DNA of 64,000 bases from Neoceratodus forsteri (GCA_016271365.2 CM057451.1:371339501-371403500); one strand, 5' to 3'; shown: positions 9,790 through 20,245, counted from the first letter of the stretch. Program-made: numbers and translations. Notes: a model not told the origin generated them from the letters alone.

Positions 9790-10915
9790 TGAGCTGTACA
9801 CAGATGTAGAGATGGTGGGCGGTACCACCTGAACAGGGCAATACTGAGGCAGCTCTGTGAGCTGTGCAGTGATGTGATGCAGGCACCGCCACGACGGAGT
9901 CACGCCTGTCAGTGGAGACCAAGGTGACAGCCTGCATGTGCCTGCTCGCCACGGGCACCTTCCAGAGGCTGACAGGGGACACCACAGGCATCACACAGTC
10001 GGCCACGTCATGCATCCTCACCCAATTCCTCAGCGCACTGCTGCCACATGCTGTGGAACACATCCATTTCCCCAGCACCGCAGCAGAGCGTACAGCAAAC
10101 ATGCAGAAGTTCCACAGGGTAGCACGTATGCCTGGCATGCTAGGGGCCATAGACTGCACCCATGTGGCCATTCACACGCCACCTGGCCCCGATGGTGCAG
10201 CGTATATGAACCGAAAGGGATACCCCAGTGTCAACTGCCAGGTGGTGTGTGATGCCACTGGGCGTATAATCAATGTCTGTGCCACACACCCTGGCGGAGC
10301 ACATGATGCCTTCATATGGCATCAGTCCACACTGTGCCATCCATTCAAGAGTGGGGACATCCCCACAGGACATCTAGTGGGTAAGTACGCATGTATGGAA
10401 TGCAAACTTGGGGCAAGGGTGGGAATGCCACAGGTGCCATGGTAGTGGCACACAGGGATATGGGCAAAATGGACCTGAACATGACACTGATCTCCACTAT
10501 CTCCACACAGGTGACAGTGGGTACCCACTCCGTCCCTGGCTGTTCACACCATACCAGTGCCCCATGACCCCATCGCAACAACGCTATAATGAGGCACATG
10601 CTTCCACACGCAACATCATAGAGCGGGTGTTTGGGATGCTCAAGGCACGCTTCCGATGCCTAGACACCTCCGGCGGTGCCCTCCAGTACAGCCCCAAAAG
10701 GCCTGTGGGATATTCTGGCCTGTTGCATCCTGCACAACATGGCCAAAGACTGTGGGATAGCCTCACAGGTTGAAGAGGGACAGCGGTGGGGGACGCCAGT
10801 GGCGCCGGTGTTGATGGTGATGAGCAGCCCCAGGACGGCGGGACCCCGACTGATCCGGCAGGCCCAGCTGCACCGGGACACCATCACAGAGGAGCACTAT
10901 GCACAACACAGGTAA
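9790..10915 (+). pseudogene. HARBI1-like PIF/Harbinger DDE transposase
   Basis: The RNase H-fold nuclease that would cut and join this transposon. From about 9815 one frame reads RYHLNRAILRQLCELCSDVM, the helical N-terminal region. The main frame (9912-10380) reads LLATGTFQRLTGDTTGITQS, then GAIDCTHVAIHTPPG with the first catalytic Asp, YMNRKGYPSVNCQ, and PGGAHDAFIW with the second Asp. A 130-bp intron is predicted at 10381-10510: donor GTAAGT, acceptor CCACACAG. The exons join in frame as HLVG-DSGYPL. Exon 2 carries RNIIERVFGMLKARF with the catalytic Glu. Small indels near 10700 shift the frame, after which LACCILHNMAKDCG and RDTITEEHYAQ finish the protein, so the DDE triad is present but the ORF is broken. 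The start codon is unclear because of a frameshift near 9820-9900. Confidence 0.88.
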
Positions 10916-11255
10916 GTCAAGGGGACATGTGCAACCAACACTGTCCATGCGCAAACCACAGGCACACAGGGTAACACACCAGGGGTGCATGACGGCCAGG
11001 GGAGTGGAAGGGTCCAGGCATACAAACATACCATCAGGGAGGGGTGAACACTCATATGGACACACACACACCAGGCACAGAGCGTACATGGGCAGATGCA
11101 CAGCACAGCAGAACCGACATTGCTAACACACAGAACCACCGACCACCCCCACCACCTGTACTGTCCAAGTACGTGTGTCAGATGCTGGGCACCCTTGCAC
11201 CTTGGTGTACAGTACAATGCAGGCATCATCATGCACACGCACCTGTGGACAGCAG

Positions 11256-13038
11256 TTAGGGGTGTGCAGGTGGTCCGTGTTCGGCGTGTTGAGCAGAGCA
11301 CCCAGCAGTGCACTGCCCACCATGACACACATTGCACACAGGGCAGCACCAGACAGGGCCCGCACTGGGAGACAGGTCAGTCATGTAGCACTGTCCCACG
11401 GCCACCGCGAGATGCGTGGGCGCCGCCATGACCCAACAGCCCTGGCAGGCTGAGCAGGGGGCCACATGGGGTGGCACTGTTGGACCACCAGGGGTCCCAC
11501 TGCGCGAATCGTGCCCCTTGCCTGGGGTCTGCAGCATGTCGAACAAACCTGCACCAGGGGTGCTCAGGATGCCCACAGCAGAACCCAGTGTCGACAGGCC
11601 TGGTGTCGCATGACACCAGGAATGGGGAGTGGAGAGTGAACTGTGTGGGGTGTGCGGTACAGGGGCACCTGACTGTGTGCCCAATGCGTCCACGACAGAG
11701 ACCACTGCCTGGGTCAGCCTGTCAATGGCAGCGGTCACATCCGTCCGCATATGAACCAGCTCTGCATGGTCCAGAGCACACTCCCTGCTGTGCCTCTCTA
11801 CAGCCACAGACAGTGCCTCCACGGACATTGCAACCCGCCTCTGCTGGAGTACTGATTCCCGCAGCAGGCGGGTGTGCTCGTCCAATGGGTACTGTGCCCC
11901 AACGACATCCTGTCCCCCAGGGTGTGGAAGGTCCTGATGCACAACACCCCTGAGGGTGGGCGCTGTTCGCCAGGACCAGGAATGGGCGGATCAAAGGGCA
12001 GTGGACATGTGCCACCGCTTGACACTGTACCCCCAGACCTGGTGGGTGACTGCTGCTGCTGCCCCTCCAACCGCTGTGCCCCAGGGTCCACTCGTTCCAC
12101 CGCTGTGGCCGCAACAGTGCCAGACACTGCACAGCCACCGTGCTGCCCCACGGTGCTGACAGGCACAGCCTGGGACTGTGCCAACATGCTGGTACACAAG
12201 TTGGAACCAGAAAGGCCCAGGGGCACGTGCTGGCCTGCTGTGTGTCCGTCATGGGACACACACATATCACTGCCCATTGCAGTCCTTACATCATCAATGG
12301 TGCAGGTACATGCTACAGCCACAGTCACAGCGTGCTGGCATGCTTGCATGCCAGACTGCTGAGACACAGGCTGTGCACCCCCCACACCCGAATCACCGAC
12401 ACCAGAGTTAGCGGCCCAGCATGCATGCTGCTGCAGTGCATGCTGGCTGGTGACAGAGGTGGATGGACCCTCCTCCGTGTCCAGCAGGTCATCATCACTG
12501 CCTGGACCCACCACCACCGTCTCCTGAAGACAAACCGGATCTGTAACAGAAAGAGAGTACATGTGAGTGCATGTGAACAACCTTCCCCCCCCAAACACCA
12601 CCACCATGTCATACCGTGCAGTGATGGGCTTCCACCTGTCTGGAATCCACCTCCTGGTACGCCCTCAATAGCACTCCGCTGCATTGATGCAGCCAGTCTG
12701 TCTTCAGCCGGGGTCAGCTCCAACACCGCTGGCTGACCCCCGCCAGTGCCAGCACGTGCCGCCCTGAAGGCTGCCACCTTCTCCTTCACCCTCCTGCGGT
12801 CTGTCCCCATCTTCTTCTCGCATTCCTGCACAGAGCGCTGGTGGCTTCTGTGCAGGTTCATGGCCCAAGCTACCCCCTCCCATGCAGCTGCATGGGACTG
12901 AGGGGTGCCCCGCCGTCCACTCAGTAGTGGCTCCTCCTCCAGGTAGGCCTGGAAGAGGGCCTCTGTCTCTGCTGTGGTAAAGTTGGGCCTGCTCCTACGC
13001 CCACCATCCTCACCCTCACCTTGTCTCTGCTCGGTCAT
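11256..13038 (-). pseudogene. Harbinger-encoded Myb/SANT-like DNA-binding protein
   Basis: This is probably the partner protein that brings the transposase to the nucleus and to the element ends, as known for two-gene Harbingers. I chose the ATG at 13038 because the N-terminus there, MTEQRQGEGEDGG, leads directly into RPNFTTAETEALFQAYLEEE. That is the first helix of a Myb_DNA-bind_5-like domain. It continues with AWEGVAWAMN, SVQECEKKMGTDRRRVKEK and the GTGGG/LTPAEDRL signature after the third helix. Exon 1 probably ends at 12615 (donor GTATGA) and the next exon begins after TTTGTCTTCAG near 12523 with ETVVVGPGSDDDLLDTEEG; my phase check did not close, so an indel or another donor is possible. 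The C-terminal part, in a shifted frame from 11942, is a helical segment (LLRESVLQQRRVAMSVEAL) that may oligomerise. It is transcribed opposite to the transposase. Confidence 0.75.
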
Positions 13039-13189
13039 GGTGATCTGTATGGGGGGAAGTGGACACCTGTCACTGTGCAGTCTACAGCATTTTCCCATGA
13101 CCATTGTACAGAACATCACACAGCATGCAACTCACCTCTCACCTGCAGTAACCGAATCTGGCCAGCGCAGCACAATGTTGCCTATTTAT

Positions 13190-13690
13190 AGCGCAATGCA
13201 TGTAAATGAGGTGTTGCGCAACTTTAATGACATGCTAATCTCGCTACTGCGCCTTTGAATGGCTGATCAGATGATTTGCATGTGTCGTCTGAATATCGCG
13301 CTGTTGTGCTTTGCGCAATTCGTTTGAGACGGCTGAGCCAATAGCGCAGATCTGTGACTGTGCGGTACACTGCATTGCGCATGCCCAGGTAGCTTATGCG
13401 GATGTCTGCCGCGCTGCTGACGTGCTGTGCGCGATTGGCAATTCAGGCCATGGCCACCATTGTGCCAGTGGCGCTACAGCACTGGGCACTATATGGGGCT
13501 GTGGCACTACTGCGCAATAGTACACTGTGGCACTGTCACGCAGGTGGTTGGTCGCACAGGATGCGAGACGCCAGATAGCACTGTGCGTGGCTTCGCGCCA
13601 TTGCCCCATGACCTGGTGGCCTAACCTTTGCCCCTTGCACTATTCGCCGCCATGTGTACGGCCCTATTGCGCTGTCTAGTGACAGCGCTA
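13190..13690. promoter_or_regulatory. Internal TTGCGC-site region between divergent Harbinger genes
   Basis: Between the start of the minus-strand Myb gene (13038) and the plus-strand SANT gene (13811) lie repeated TTGCGC/GCGCAA hexamers, including two fused TTGCGCAA palindromes near 13213 and 13312, plus GAATATCGCGC. This is the same vocabulary as at both termini. It could be a shared bidirectional promoter under self-control or the remains of a nested short element. No ORF of credible length is present. Confidence 0.5.
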
Positions 13691-13810
13691 TGTGGGACTA
13701 ACGGCGCCTGTACCTAACAGCTGACAGCAACCTGCGGTGTTCTATTGCTAATAGTTCCATCGCGGGTTACTGCGCTGCAGGGCTATATTGCCTGCTGTTA
13801 ACCTGGAAGC

Positions 13811-15012
13811 ATGGCACACAGGAGGGCAGTGCAATGGAGCCCGGTGGAGGTGGCTAACTGGTGGTTTTGGTAGAGCCCCACTATGGGGCACTGTATGGTG
13901 AGGAGCCCCTCACCATGGCTAGAACACAGGTCTGGCTGCAAGTGGCCAATGACCTGGTGGGGGTCACTGGGCAGCACCGGTCAGCTGAGCAGTGCTGGCA
14001 CCGGTACAGTGACCTCCGCAGGAGGGATCCTGAGCTTCATGATCGGCTACGGTCATGTGCCAGGAGAGGCGTGGTGCCTAGGCCAGGGGGGTGTACCATC
14101 TATGCACCTGTATTCTCTGTAGGGGTGTGGAGTGTTTTTTGGTGGCTGTGCATAGGTGATGGCTCTGCCATGGTTGGCTGTGTCAGTGTGTGCAGGTGTG
14201 AGATGCGTGGGTCTGGCTGTGTGGGCAGGCACTCTCACTGGGGCAGGGGGCTGTCTGCTTTGGAGTCACACTGATGTTTTTCTCAACATTTGTCTCCCAC
14301 AGGACGGGTGGAGAGGATGCAGGCACGGGGTGAGGAGGGCCATGCCAGGGCCCCAGTGCCAGTCGGTGGTGCTGTGGGTGGTGCGTCCCAGCAGCAGCAG
14401 CAGCAGCGGCAGACACAGCTGCTTGAGGAGTGTGAGTATCATTACTTCATGGATGCTATTGCATGCTGGGGGGGCATGACCACCAGCCATGCACAACACA
14501 ACCATGCACAACACAGGCGACATTCATCACTGTCCAGTGTCACAGCACGTCTGTGTATGCATCACTGGTGGTCCATGCATGCACTGGGCACATGGCTGTG
14601 AGACTGGCTTCGCACCACGTTGCCACGTCACTTGACAGCCTTGTTTGTGCTGTGATGTACATGGCCAGTGTGTGTGTGCAGTGGTGCACATAGCTGGTGC
14701 CGTCTGGTTGGTCTGGCCATGTGCATGTCCACTGTGGGTGGGTGCATACCATCACAGGTGCGGGACATTGGGCTATATGGCTTGCAGGTTGGGTGGTGTT
14801 CAGGGTTGTGGTCAGTCACAGCCATTGACTGTGTTCCCGTTTTCCTAGGCCTGACTGTGCTACGCCGCATTGAGCATGTCTTGCAGCGGATCCACCAAGT
14901 GTCATCAGACAACACAGCTATACTGGCAAGCATCCAGCGCCATGGCCTCAGGAGGAGGCGGAGCCAACCACGGCGGCACCAGGCGGAGGAGGACCGGCCT
15001 GCTAGGCCTTAA
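13811..15012 (+). pseudogene. Second SANT/trihelix-like protein gene of the Harbinger, three exons
   Basis: Exon 1 starts at the ATG at 13811: MAHRRAVQWSPVEVAN, then after a one-base frameshift near 13860 VVLVEPHYGALYGEEP, WLQVANDLVGVTGQHRSAEQ and CWHRYSDLRRRDPELHDRLR. The spaced Trp residues and the QCWHRYSDLRR helix look like a single Myb/SANT or trihelix unit, unlike the RPNFTTAE domain of the minus-strand gene. Exon 2 begins after CTCCCACAG at 14303 (RVERMQARGEEGH, then a six-Gln run) and ends at 14431 before GTGAGT. Exon 3 begins after TTTTCCTAG at 14849. The join reads LLEE-C-LTVLRRIEHVLQR in frame and ends RPARP with TAA at 15010-15012, supporting the splice model. The exon 1 donor is uncertain. 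The product would be a DNA-binding protein with a C-terminal helix. Its role in transposition is inference. Confidence 0.65.
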
Positions 15013-15837
15013 GCCAGATTCCCTTCCCACTTCACCCATCCCTCCCGCCTCCCTTCCTCTCCAAGTTGTTCATCCCTACCCCTTGCCCACCCTTACCTTG
15101 TACCCCTACCCCCTCCTGTAAATAGTTCTCTTGTTGGTTTTGTCATTTACATTTTTATAATACATTGATATTTTGATATGAATACTGTGTTGGTCTCTGA
15201 TTTGCAGCTGGCTATGGCTGCTCAGTTGCAGTGGTGTGCATGCCATCTGGGGTGGTATGGTCTTGGGTGTGTGTGTGTGTGTGTGTGTGTGCGTGTGCAT
15301 TAGGAGGTGTCTCCAGTGTGGCAGTGTCTTTCTGTTGTTCTTGCCATCTGCTGCCGCCCACTGCTGGGTGCACAGGGTGGGTCTGGCTTGTATGCTTCTC
15401 TGCTACACGGGGTTGACGTGTGCCGGGCGGGATGCATGGTGTTTCCTGCAGTGCCAGTCACTGCACATGGGTGGTGTCTTGGGGTCACAGTTCAGGGTGT
15501 GCTGTGTGTACGGGGGGGGCTGATGTGCACTGTGGTTGTCATCCCCCTGTGTGTGGCAGTCTCAGCCTGCCAGTGGTTGCGCTGTGGCATCATGGCCCTG
15601 CTGTGCTTTGTTGGCTTGTCCCCAGGGGCCAGTGGATCATCCGTCCCACCCCCAGTGATGCTGTGCTTGGGGTGTGCAGGTGTCTTGTTGGTTCTGCAGT
15701 GTGTTCCTGTGCCCATGTGTGGCATGGCTGCGGTGGGCCCCAGCCTGCCTCCCTGGAAGTGCAGTTCCATTGCTCTGCGGGGGGGGGGGACTCTGCTTGT
15801 GCTATGGCACCTCTGGACTGCTCAGCTGGGCTGCCCT
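15013..15837. other. Harbinger right non-coding region
   Basis: Beyond the third gene the element has GC- and TG-rich non-coding DNA. Plus-strand frames of 160-215 codons here are Cys/Val/Trp-rich without domain motifs and overlap each other, so I do not call them genes. Confidence 0.5.
15267..15290. repeat. (GT)n microsatellite
   Basis: About twelve GT units in the 3' non-coding part of the Harbinger. Confidence 0.9.
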
Positions 15838-16026
15838 GGTTGCGCTATAGCGCAACCTTTCTGCTCAGCTTCCCCTTCCTGGTTGCGCTATGGTGCAGTT
15901 TGTGCGATATTTAGACGTTGGCTGCTTGCACACTTTGTTCTGCTCCATGTTTGAATATCGCGTCTGTTGCGCATATGCGCAATTGATTTGTGCTTGCTCC
16001 TGCTGTTGCGCACATTTTGGGCGCAG
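15838..16026. promoter_or_regulatory. Subterminal TTGCGC site cluster, right end of Harbinger
   Basis: Two perfect palindromes, GGTTGCGCTATAGCGCAACC (15838-15857) and TTGCGCATATGCGCAA (15967-15982), plus further single TTGCGC sites near 15890 and 16006. They mirror the left-end cluster at 9231-9480 and point to a dimeric DNA-binding protein acting at both ends (inference). Confidence 0.6.
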
Positions 16027-16042
16027 TTTGAATATCCGGCCC
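16027..16042 (-). repeat. Harbinger right terminal inverted repeat
   Basis: TTTGAATATCCGGCCC, the exact reverse complement of 9213-9228. Confidence 0.95.
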
Positions 16043-16272
16043 CTTGTGTTTTTGGTTCTCTTTATGCCCCCTTAAACAGTACTAATCATGTATTTCATTG
16101 GTAAATAGTCTATTCTGTAAGTGGGAATGTGAACATACAGTTCTGGGTGGTGACATGAACTTTCTGTTAGATACTGAATTAGACAAATCAGCCTTGGATA
16201 GAGAATGGGATACATATAAATCTGGAATTCTGAACTTTTTAAAAACTAATAATATGGTGGACATGTGAAGGG
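16043..16272 (+). pseudogene. L1-type LINE endonuclease domain, continuation after the Harbinger
   Basis: Directly after the transposon the frame reads FGSLYAPLNSTNHVFHW, the LYAP box of the L1 endonuclease. It then gives CEHTVLGGDMNFLLDTELD with the catalytic GGD-x-N, and DREWDTYKSGILNFLKTNN. This is the expected continuation of the domain broken at 9209. It ends where CR1 sequence begins at about 16285. Confidence 0.8.
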
Positions 16273-16284
16273 AACTGAATGAAG

Positions 16285-18375
16285 GCACTGAATGAAGGAA
16301 AGCATCAGTTTACCCATTACCACAGATAATTATTTACTATGGGAGATATCCCAGAGGATTGGAAAAAAAGGAAACGTGGTTCCGCTACACAAGGGTGGGG
16401 ACAGCGAAGTGGTGGGTAACTACAGGCCTGTCAACCTAACGTCGGTGGTTAGGAAGATAATGGAGTCACTCTTAAAGGAGCATATAATGAACTACCTCAA
16501 GGGGAGAGGGCTGGTGGACCTCAGGCAGCATGGATTTATCAGAGGGAGATCCTTCCAAACAAACTCAATAGAGTTTCCTGACTGAGTGACTGGGGTGGTG
16601 GACCACAGAGAAGTAGTAGAAGTGGCCTATTTGGACTTCAGGAAGGCTTTCAATATTGTTTTTCATAAAAGGCTATTGAACAGGCTGACTCAGTGGTGCT
16701 GAGGGTTGAGGCGCTGGACACCACACCTTGCGCCATGCTGGCAACCTGGGTTCGGAAACGAGCCTGGACCACGGGGGGGGTTAGTAGGGTGGCGAGAGGA
16801 TTGAGCATCTGGTGGATTTCTTTCCTCTCTCCAAGGAAGGGGACTAGTCATCCCACTTGCTGAATGCTTTCTGGCGGTGGCTGGAGGGCAGTATGGGTCA
16901 GATGGCTCGAAAACCAATGTACTTACAAGGGAAAGAAGGGAAGGAGAAAATGAAAAATGCCAGGGCCCCACGAGATCTATGATGGCCCAATCACTCTGGC
17001 GAGTCTTCCTCCCACCACCAGATTTGCCGTACCAGGGTCACGGGGGAATGCCAGCACCCCCTGCCTGCCCTGCCGCAGAGGGGAATCCATGGGGGAACCT
17101 CGGGAGCAGACAAGCTGGGGGTTGCACCAGAGGATGTACTCCCTCGAGGGGGTCATAGCTCCCGTGGAGCCTGCGGAAGGAGGTAAACAATGATAAAAAT
17201 AAAAAGAGGCTATTGAACAAGTTGGGCAGTCTTGGGGTGGGACCAGCCATAGTTAAGTGGGTTGAAAACTGTCTCTCCAGCAAGACCCAGAAGGTGATGC
17301 TTAACAGGGTATTCTCTAGTGAGGAAAGGGTGACATGTGGGGTACCACAGGGGTCGGTCTTGGGCCCGGTCCTATTCAATGTCTTCATTGGAGACATTGC
17401 AGTAGGGCTGGAGGGGAAAGTATGCTTGTTCACAGACGACACAAAGATTTGTAACAGGGTGGATACACCAGAGGGTGTTGACAGGATAAGGGAGGATCTT
17501 AAAAAGCTGGAGTAGTGGTCCAAGGTGTGGAGACTGGGGTTCAATGAGAGGAAGTGTAAAATTATGCACCTGGGGCATAAGAACCATAGGGCAAAATATG
17601 TGCTTGGCGGGGGGGGGAGAGAGAAATAGCAGTCACAGAGCAGGAGAGGGACCTCTGTGTCATTATCATGGCTGACCTCAAGGTGACAAGTCAATGCCAA
17701 AAGCTGGTAGGGAAGGCAAACGGAATGCTGGGATGCACAGGGCAGGGTACTGCTAGCAGAAGGTCGTTGTACCCCTCTATAAAATGTTGGTAAGGCCTCA
17801 CCTTGAGTACTGCATCCAGTTCTGGACACCACACCTGAAAAAGGATGTTGAGAGGGTGGTGGCTGTTCAAAGGAGGGCCAGCAGAATGATTCATGGGCTG
17901 CATGGGAGGGCATATGAGCACAGACTGAGGGATCTGAATATGTACTCCCTGGAGGAAAGGAGGGAGAGGGGGGACATGATTGAAATTTTCAAATATCTAA
18001 AGGGGTTTAACAGGGTACAGGCAGGAAGCTTATTTTGGAGGAAAAAGGGCTCAACAACTGGGGTCATGGCATGAAACTGGAAGGAGGAAAACTTACGAGA
18101 AATATAAGGAAGTACTTTTTCATGGAGAGGGTGGTGGATACCTGGAATGGGCTGCCGGAAGAGGTAGTAGGGCTGAAACCGTCTCTGGTTTTAAGCATGG
18201 ATGGGACAGACACAGGAGGATCCAGGGAGTGAGGGGGGCAGGCGTTGACTTAACTGGTGGGGATAAAGTTGAAATCAGGCAACAATCGGGGGGGGGCAAG
18301 GGGATACTCAATAAATAAGAGTTTCATGGGTCAGACTAGATGGGCCACATTGGTCCTTTTCTGCTGGAAATTAGA
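16285..18375 (+). mobile_element. CR1 LINE fragment (family 1), RT to 3' end, split by a SINE
   Basis: Reverse transcriptase of a CR1 LINE, 5'-truncated. It starts near GDIPEDWKKGNVVPLHKGG and NYRPVNLTSVV, then HGFIRGRSFQTNSIEF and VAYLDFRKAFN. A SINE interrupts it at 16683-17200. It resumes [37 protein letters not shown] and [14 protein letters not shown], where the usual FADD box has become FTDD. The C-terminal thumb region ([32 protein letters not shown]) runs to about 18230. The 3' UTR ends at TTGGTCCTTTTCTGCTG. Stops near 16585 and 17515 disable it. Confidence 0.85.
16683..17200 (+). mobile_element. tRNA-headed SINE, copy A, with target-site duplication
   Basis: The head is GGCTGACTCAGTGGTGCTGA, then GGCGCTGGAC and AACCTGGGTTCGGAA (A- and B-box-like). 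The GC-rich body ends in AATGATAAAAATAA. It is flanked by AAAAGGCTATTGAACA at 16667-16682 and AAAAGAGGCTATTGAACA ending at 17219, a 16-18-bp duplication of CR1 coding sequence that marks a LINE-mediated insertion. The head matches copies B and C. No ORF is expected; apparent frames inside are chance. Confidence 0.9.
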
Positions 18376-18462
18376 AACATAGAAACTTAGAATTTGACGG
18401 CAGATAAGCACCGCTTGGCCCACCCAGTCTGCCCATTTCCCTACCTAATGGATAAGCTGCAG
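18376..18462 (-). mobile_element. CR1 3'-terminal fragment
   Basis: Begins GAAACATAGAAACTTAGAA and continues GACGGCAGATAAGCACCGCT and CCCAGTCTGCCC. This is the reverse complement of the CR1 family-1 3' end seen at 25230-25326. A strongly 5'-truncated insertion of under 100 bp. Confidence 0.85.
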
Positions 18463-18470
18463 ATTGTATG

Positions 18471-18473
<3 letters not shown>

Positions 18474-18504
<31 letters not shown>
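18474..18504. repeat. (TA)n microsatellite
   Basis: About fifteen TA units next to the CR1 3' fragment. Confidence 0.95.
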
Positions 18505-18510
<6 letters not shown>

Positions 18511-19334
18511 TACATATACGTATGTAGGTATTAGTTTAATAAATATAAAGTTAGTTCAAGACTCTACTATATATTCACCTCTACATCATTTGTCTTGGAC
18601 AGTTCATGTCACCACACCAATAAAGAAGCATTATACATTTCAAATCATAATCTAGTCTTTTCTCTTGTCTTTGGGAGGGACATGTGGAAAAGAGAGGTGG
18701 CTTGTGGAGACTGAACAATAATTTTTTAAACAGCCCAATATTTAGAAATAAGTTAAGTGAAGCAATCTGAATTTATTAGTCATTAGCATAAATGATCGTA
18801 ACATAATTCAATCATGTGAGGCCTGAAAGGCAACCCTTCAAGAACTTATAATATTGAAGGCATCACGGCAAAATAAGAAAAAGAAATCAACCAGGGAGGA
18901 TATAGAGCAAGTCTTCCAAGAAATGTAAATTAAAATGAGGGTCGGAGATGAAAGTATTCAAGCAGAATATGACAATCACTAGAAACTAATTAACAATACA
19001 GATGAATGCAATATTAAAAACAGTTGTCTTATTTACAGTAAAAAATGGCATGTAAACAGTGAAATGTCCAGGAATTTTTTTTAGCCAAAAGATTACATGC
19101 ATCTTAACAAAAATCTGAAGTAATCTCAATATGAGATAAAGACAACATAATAACGACATCACTCTCAAACTACCCCAGCAAAAATCATGGATTGCTCTGC
19201 CAACTTCAACAAGGGTCTCTCAGGGTATTAAATAGTTGATACAGCATAGCAAAACGCTATGCAAAACAGGGGGTAATGCTAACCAATTCAACAAATGTGT
19301 AGCAGTAAACTGCTATCCATTTTTAAAGGGGACC
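18505..19334. other. AT-rich segment without recognisable gene
   Basis: No credible ORF or repeat assigned. A small hairpin, GCATAGC-AAAAC-GCTATGC, lies near 19244. This may be the pre-insertion host DNA of the LTR element starting at 19335. Confidence 0.45.
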
Positions 19335-20044
19335 TGTGACAGGGTGGAATAGGACCCTGTCCCATTTGTTATGGAGAAAGTGTTTAAAATGCAAGGATCT
19401 TTCCTTTCTGTCTCTTCTCTGTCTGGTCGTGCAACCCAATTTTCCTGTGAGACGTCGGACTAGGTCACCCCGACAATCTCACAATTCTGTGCATCTCAGT
19501 GTCTCTCAGTTTTCCCTTGCTGTCTGTTTTTCCTCCCTTGTGTATCTGCTAATATAACGATATATGCAATTCATTGTTTGGAAATGTAACTGATATTGGG
19601 ATCATTTTGTTTGGAAAATATATAGTGTTACTGTTGAAATGTATATAATTATAATTTGAGATGACTGTAAAAAGCTAATGGAAAACTCCAGAGGTTACTT
19701 GAGTGCAAATCTTTAAGCTTTTTGCAAAAGCTGTAGGGGCCTCAGCAAGCACACTGTATTCTAGCAGCTCCTGAAACTTACAAGAACAGAACACTTACAA
19801 AAACAGGATGCTTGCCAAGAGTGGGGATTGAAAAGACTTACAAAAGAGCTAAACTGCAACTGCAAGAAAGATTAGAAGAACAAGGGACACAGAGACTAAA
19901 AGAAAACTATTTTATTTTGCCTTTGTGAATAGTCACACTGAACAAGTTTATTTTATGATACTACTAGTGTAAATAAATAATTTTTGGTGAATTTTACAAC
20001 TGCTTCTGGTTTTCCTATGCTTCCTGACCTGTGCCTCGATGACA
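19335..20044 (+). repeat. 5' LTR of the plus-strand LTR element
   Basis: 710 bp, TG...CA ended: starts TGTGACAGGGTGGAATAGGA and ends CCTCGATGACA. It pairs with 25986-26691, which differs by scattered substitutions and small indels (for example, TTTATTTTGC near 19912 is shortened in the 3' copy). Confidence 0.9.
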
Positions 20045-20046
20045 GA

Positions 20047-20055
20047 TGGTGTCAG
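20047..20055 (+). other. Primer binding site, tRNA-Leu type
   Basis: TGGTGTCAG two bases after the 5' LTR. It is complementary to the 3' end of vertebrate leucine tRNAs (CTGACACCA). Beyond this 9-mer the match is weak. Confidence 0.65.
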
Positions 20056-20245
20056 CTCAAATGGGATTTACGCTGTGCATACCCTAAGACAGGAGTTTTG
20101 TGCGTGGGTACTGGACCAAGTACCAGGGAAGCACAGAGGAAGGTATGGATTCTGCAGCAGCAAGTCCAGGAGTGGTTACCAGGAGAATGGCAGCCAAACT
20201 AGCAGAGACAGAAGTCCAGTCTGAGATTGTATAGCCAGTACAAGT

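Larger units (their letters stand above)
9213..16042. mobile_element. PIF/Harbinger DNA transposon, 6.83 kb, three genes
   Basis: Terminal inverted repeats are GGGCCGGATATTCAAA at 9213-9228 and its exact reverse complement at 16027-16042. Flanking CTT at 9210-9212 and 16043-16045 gives a 3-bp target duplication, the size known for PIF/Harbinger; the match can also be read as 5-bp CCTTG with a 15-bp repeat. Inside are a HARBI1-like DDE transposase (+, about 9790-10915), a Myb/SANT-like gene on the opposite strand (13038-11256) and a second SANT-like gene (+, 13811-15012). Clusters of TTGCGC/GCGCAA sites lie inside both ends and between genes two and three. The block is more GC-rich than its flanks and splits an L1 endonuclease ORF. 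Frameshifts in all genes suggest it is no longer autonomous. Confidence 0.9.

Noticed and set aside
15307..15954. 215-codon plus-strand frame in the Harbinger right region
   Set aside because: Cys/Trp/Val-rich with no domain pattern, overlapping another frame of 164 codons; GC-rich, TG-rich non-coding DNA gives such frames by chance.
16683..16770. Possible tRNA gene from the A- and B-box-like words
   Set aside because: No cloverleaf with paired acceptor stem, and the same head occurs in three SINE copies with long bodies and duplications.
17038..17913. 291-codon minus-strand frame
   Set aside because: Antisense to the SINE and CR1 RT on the plus strand; the plus strand shows [13 protein letters not shown] and [10 protein letters not shown].
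19335..20044. Solo LTR
   Set aside because: A matching second LTR at 25986-26691, a primer binding site and gag/RNase H remnants show a complete but deleted element.
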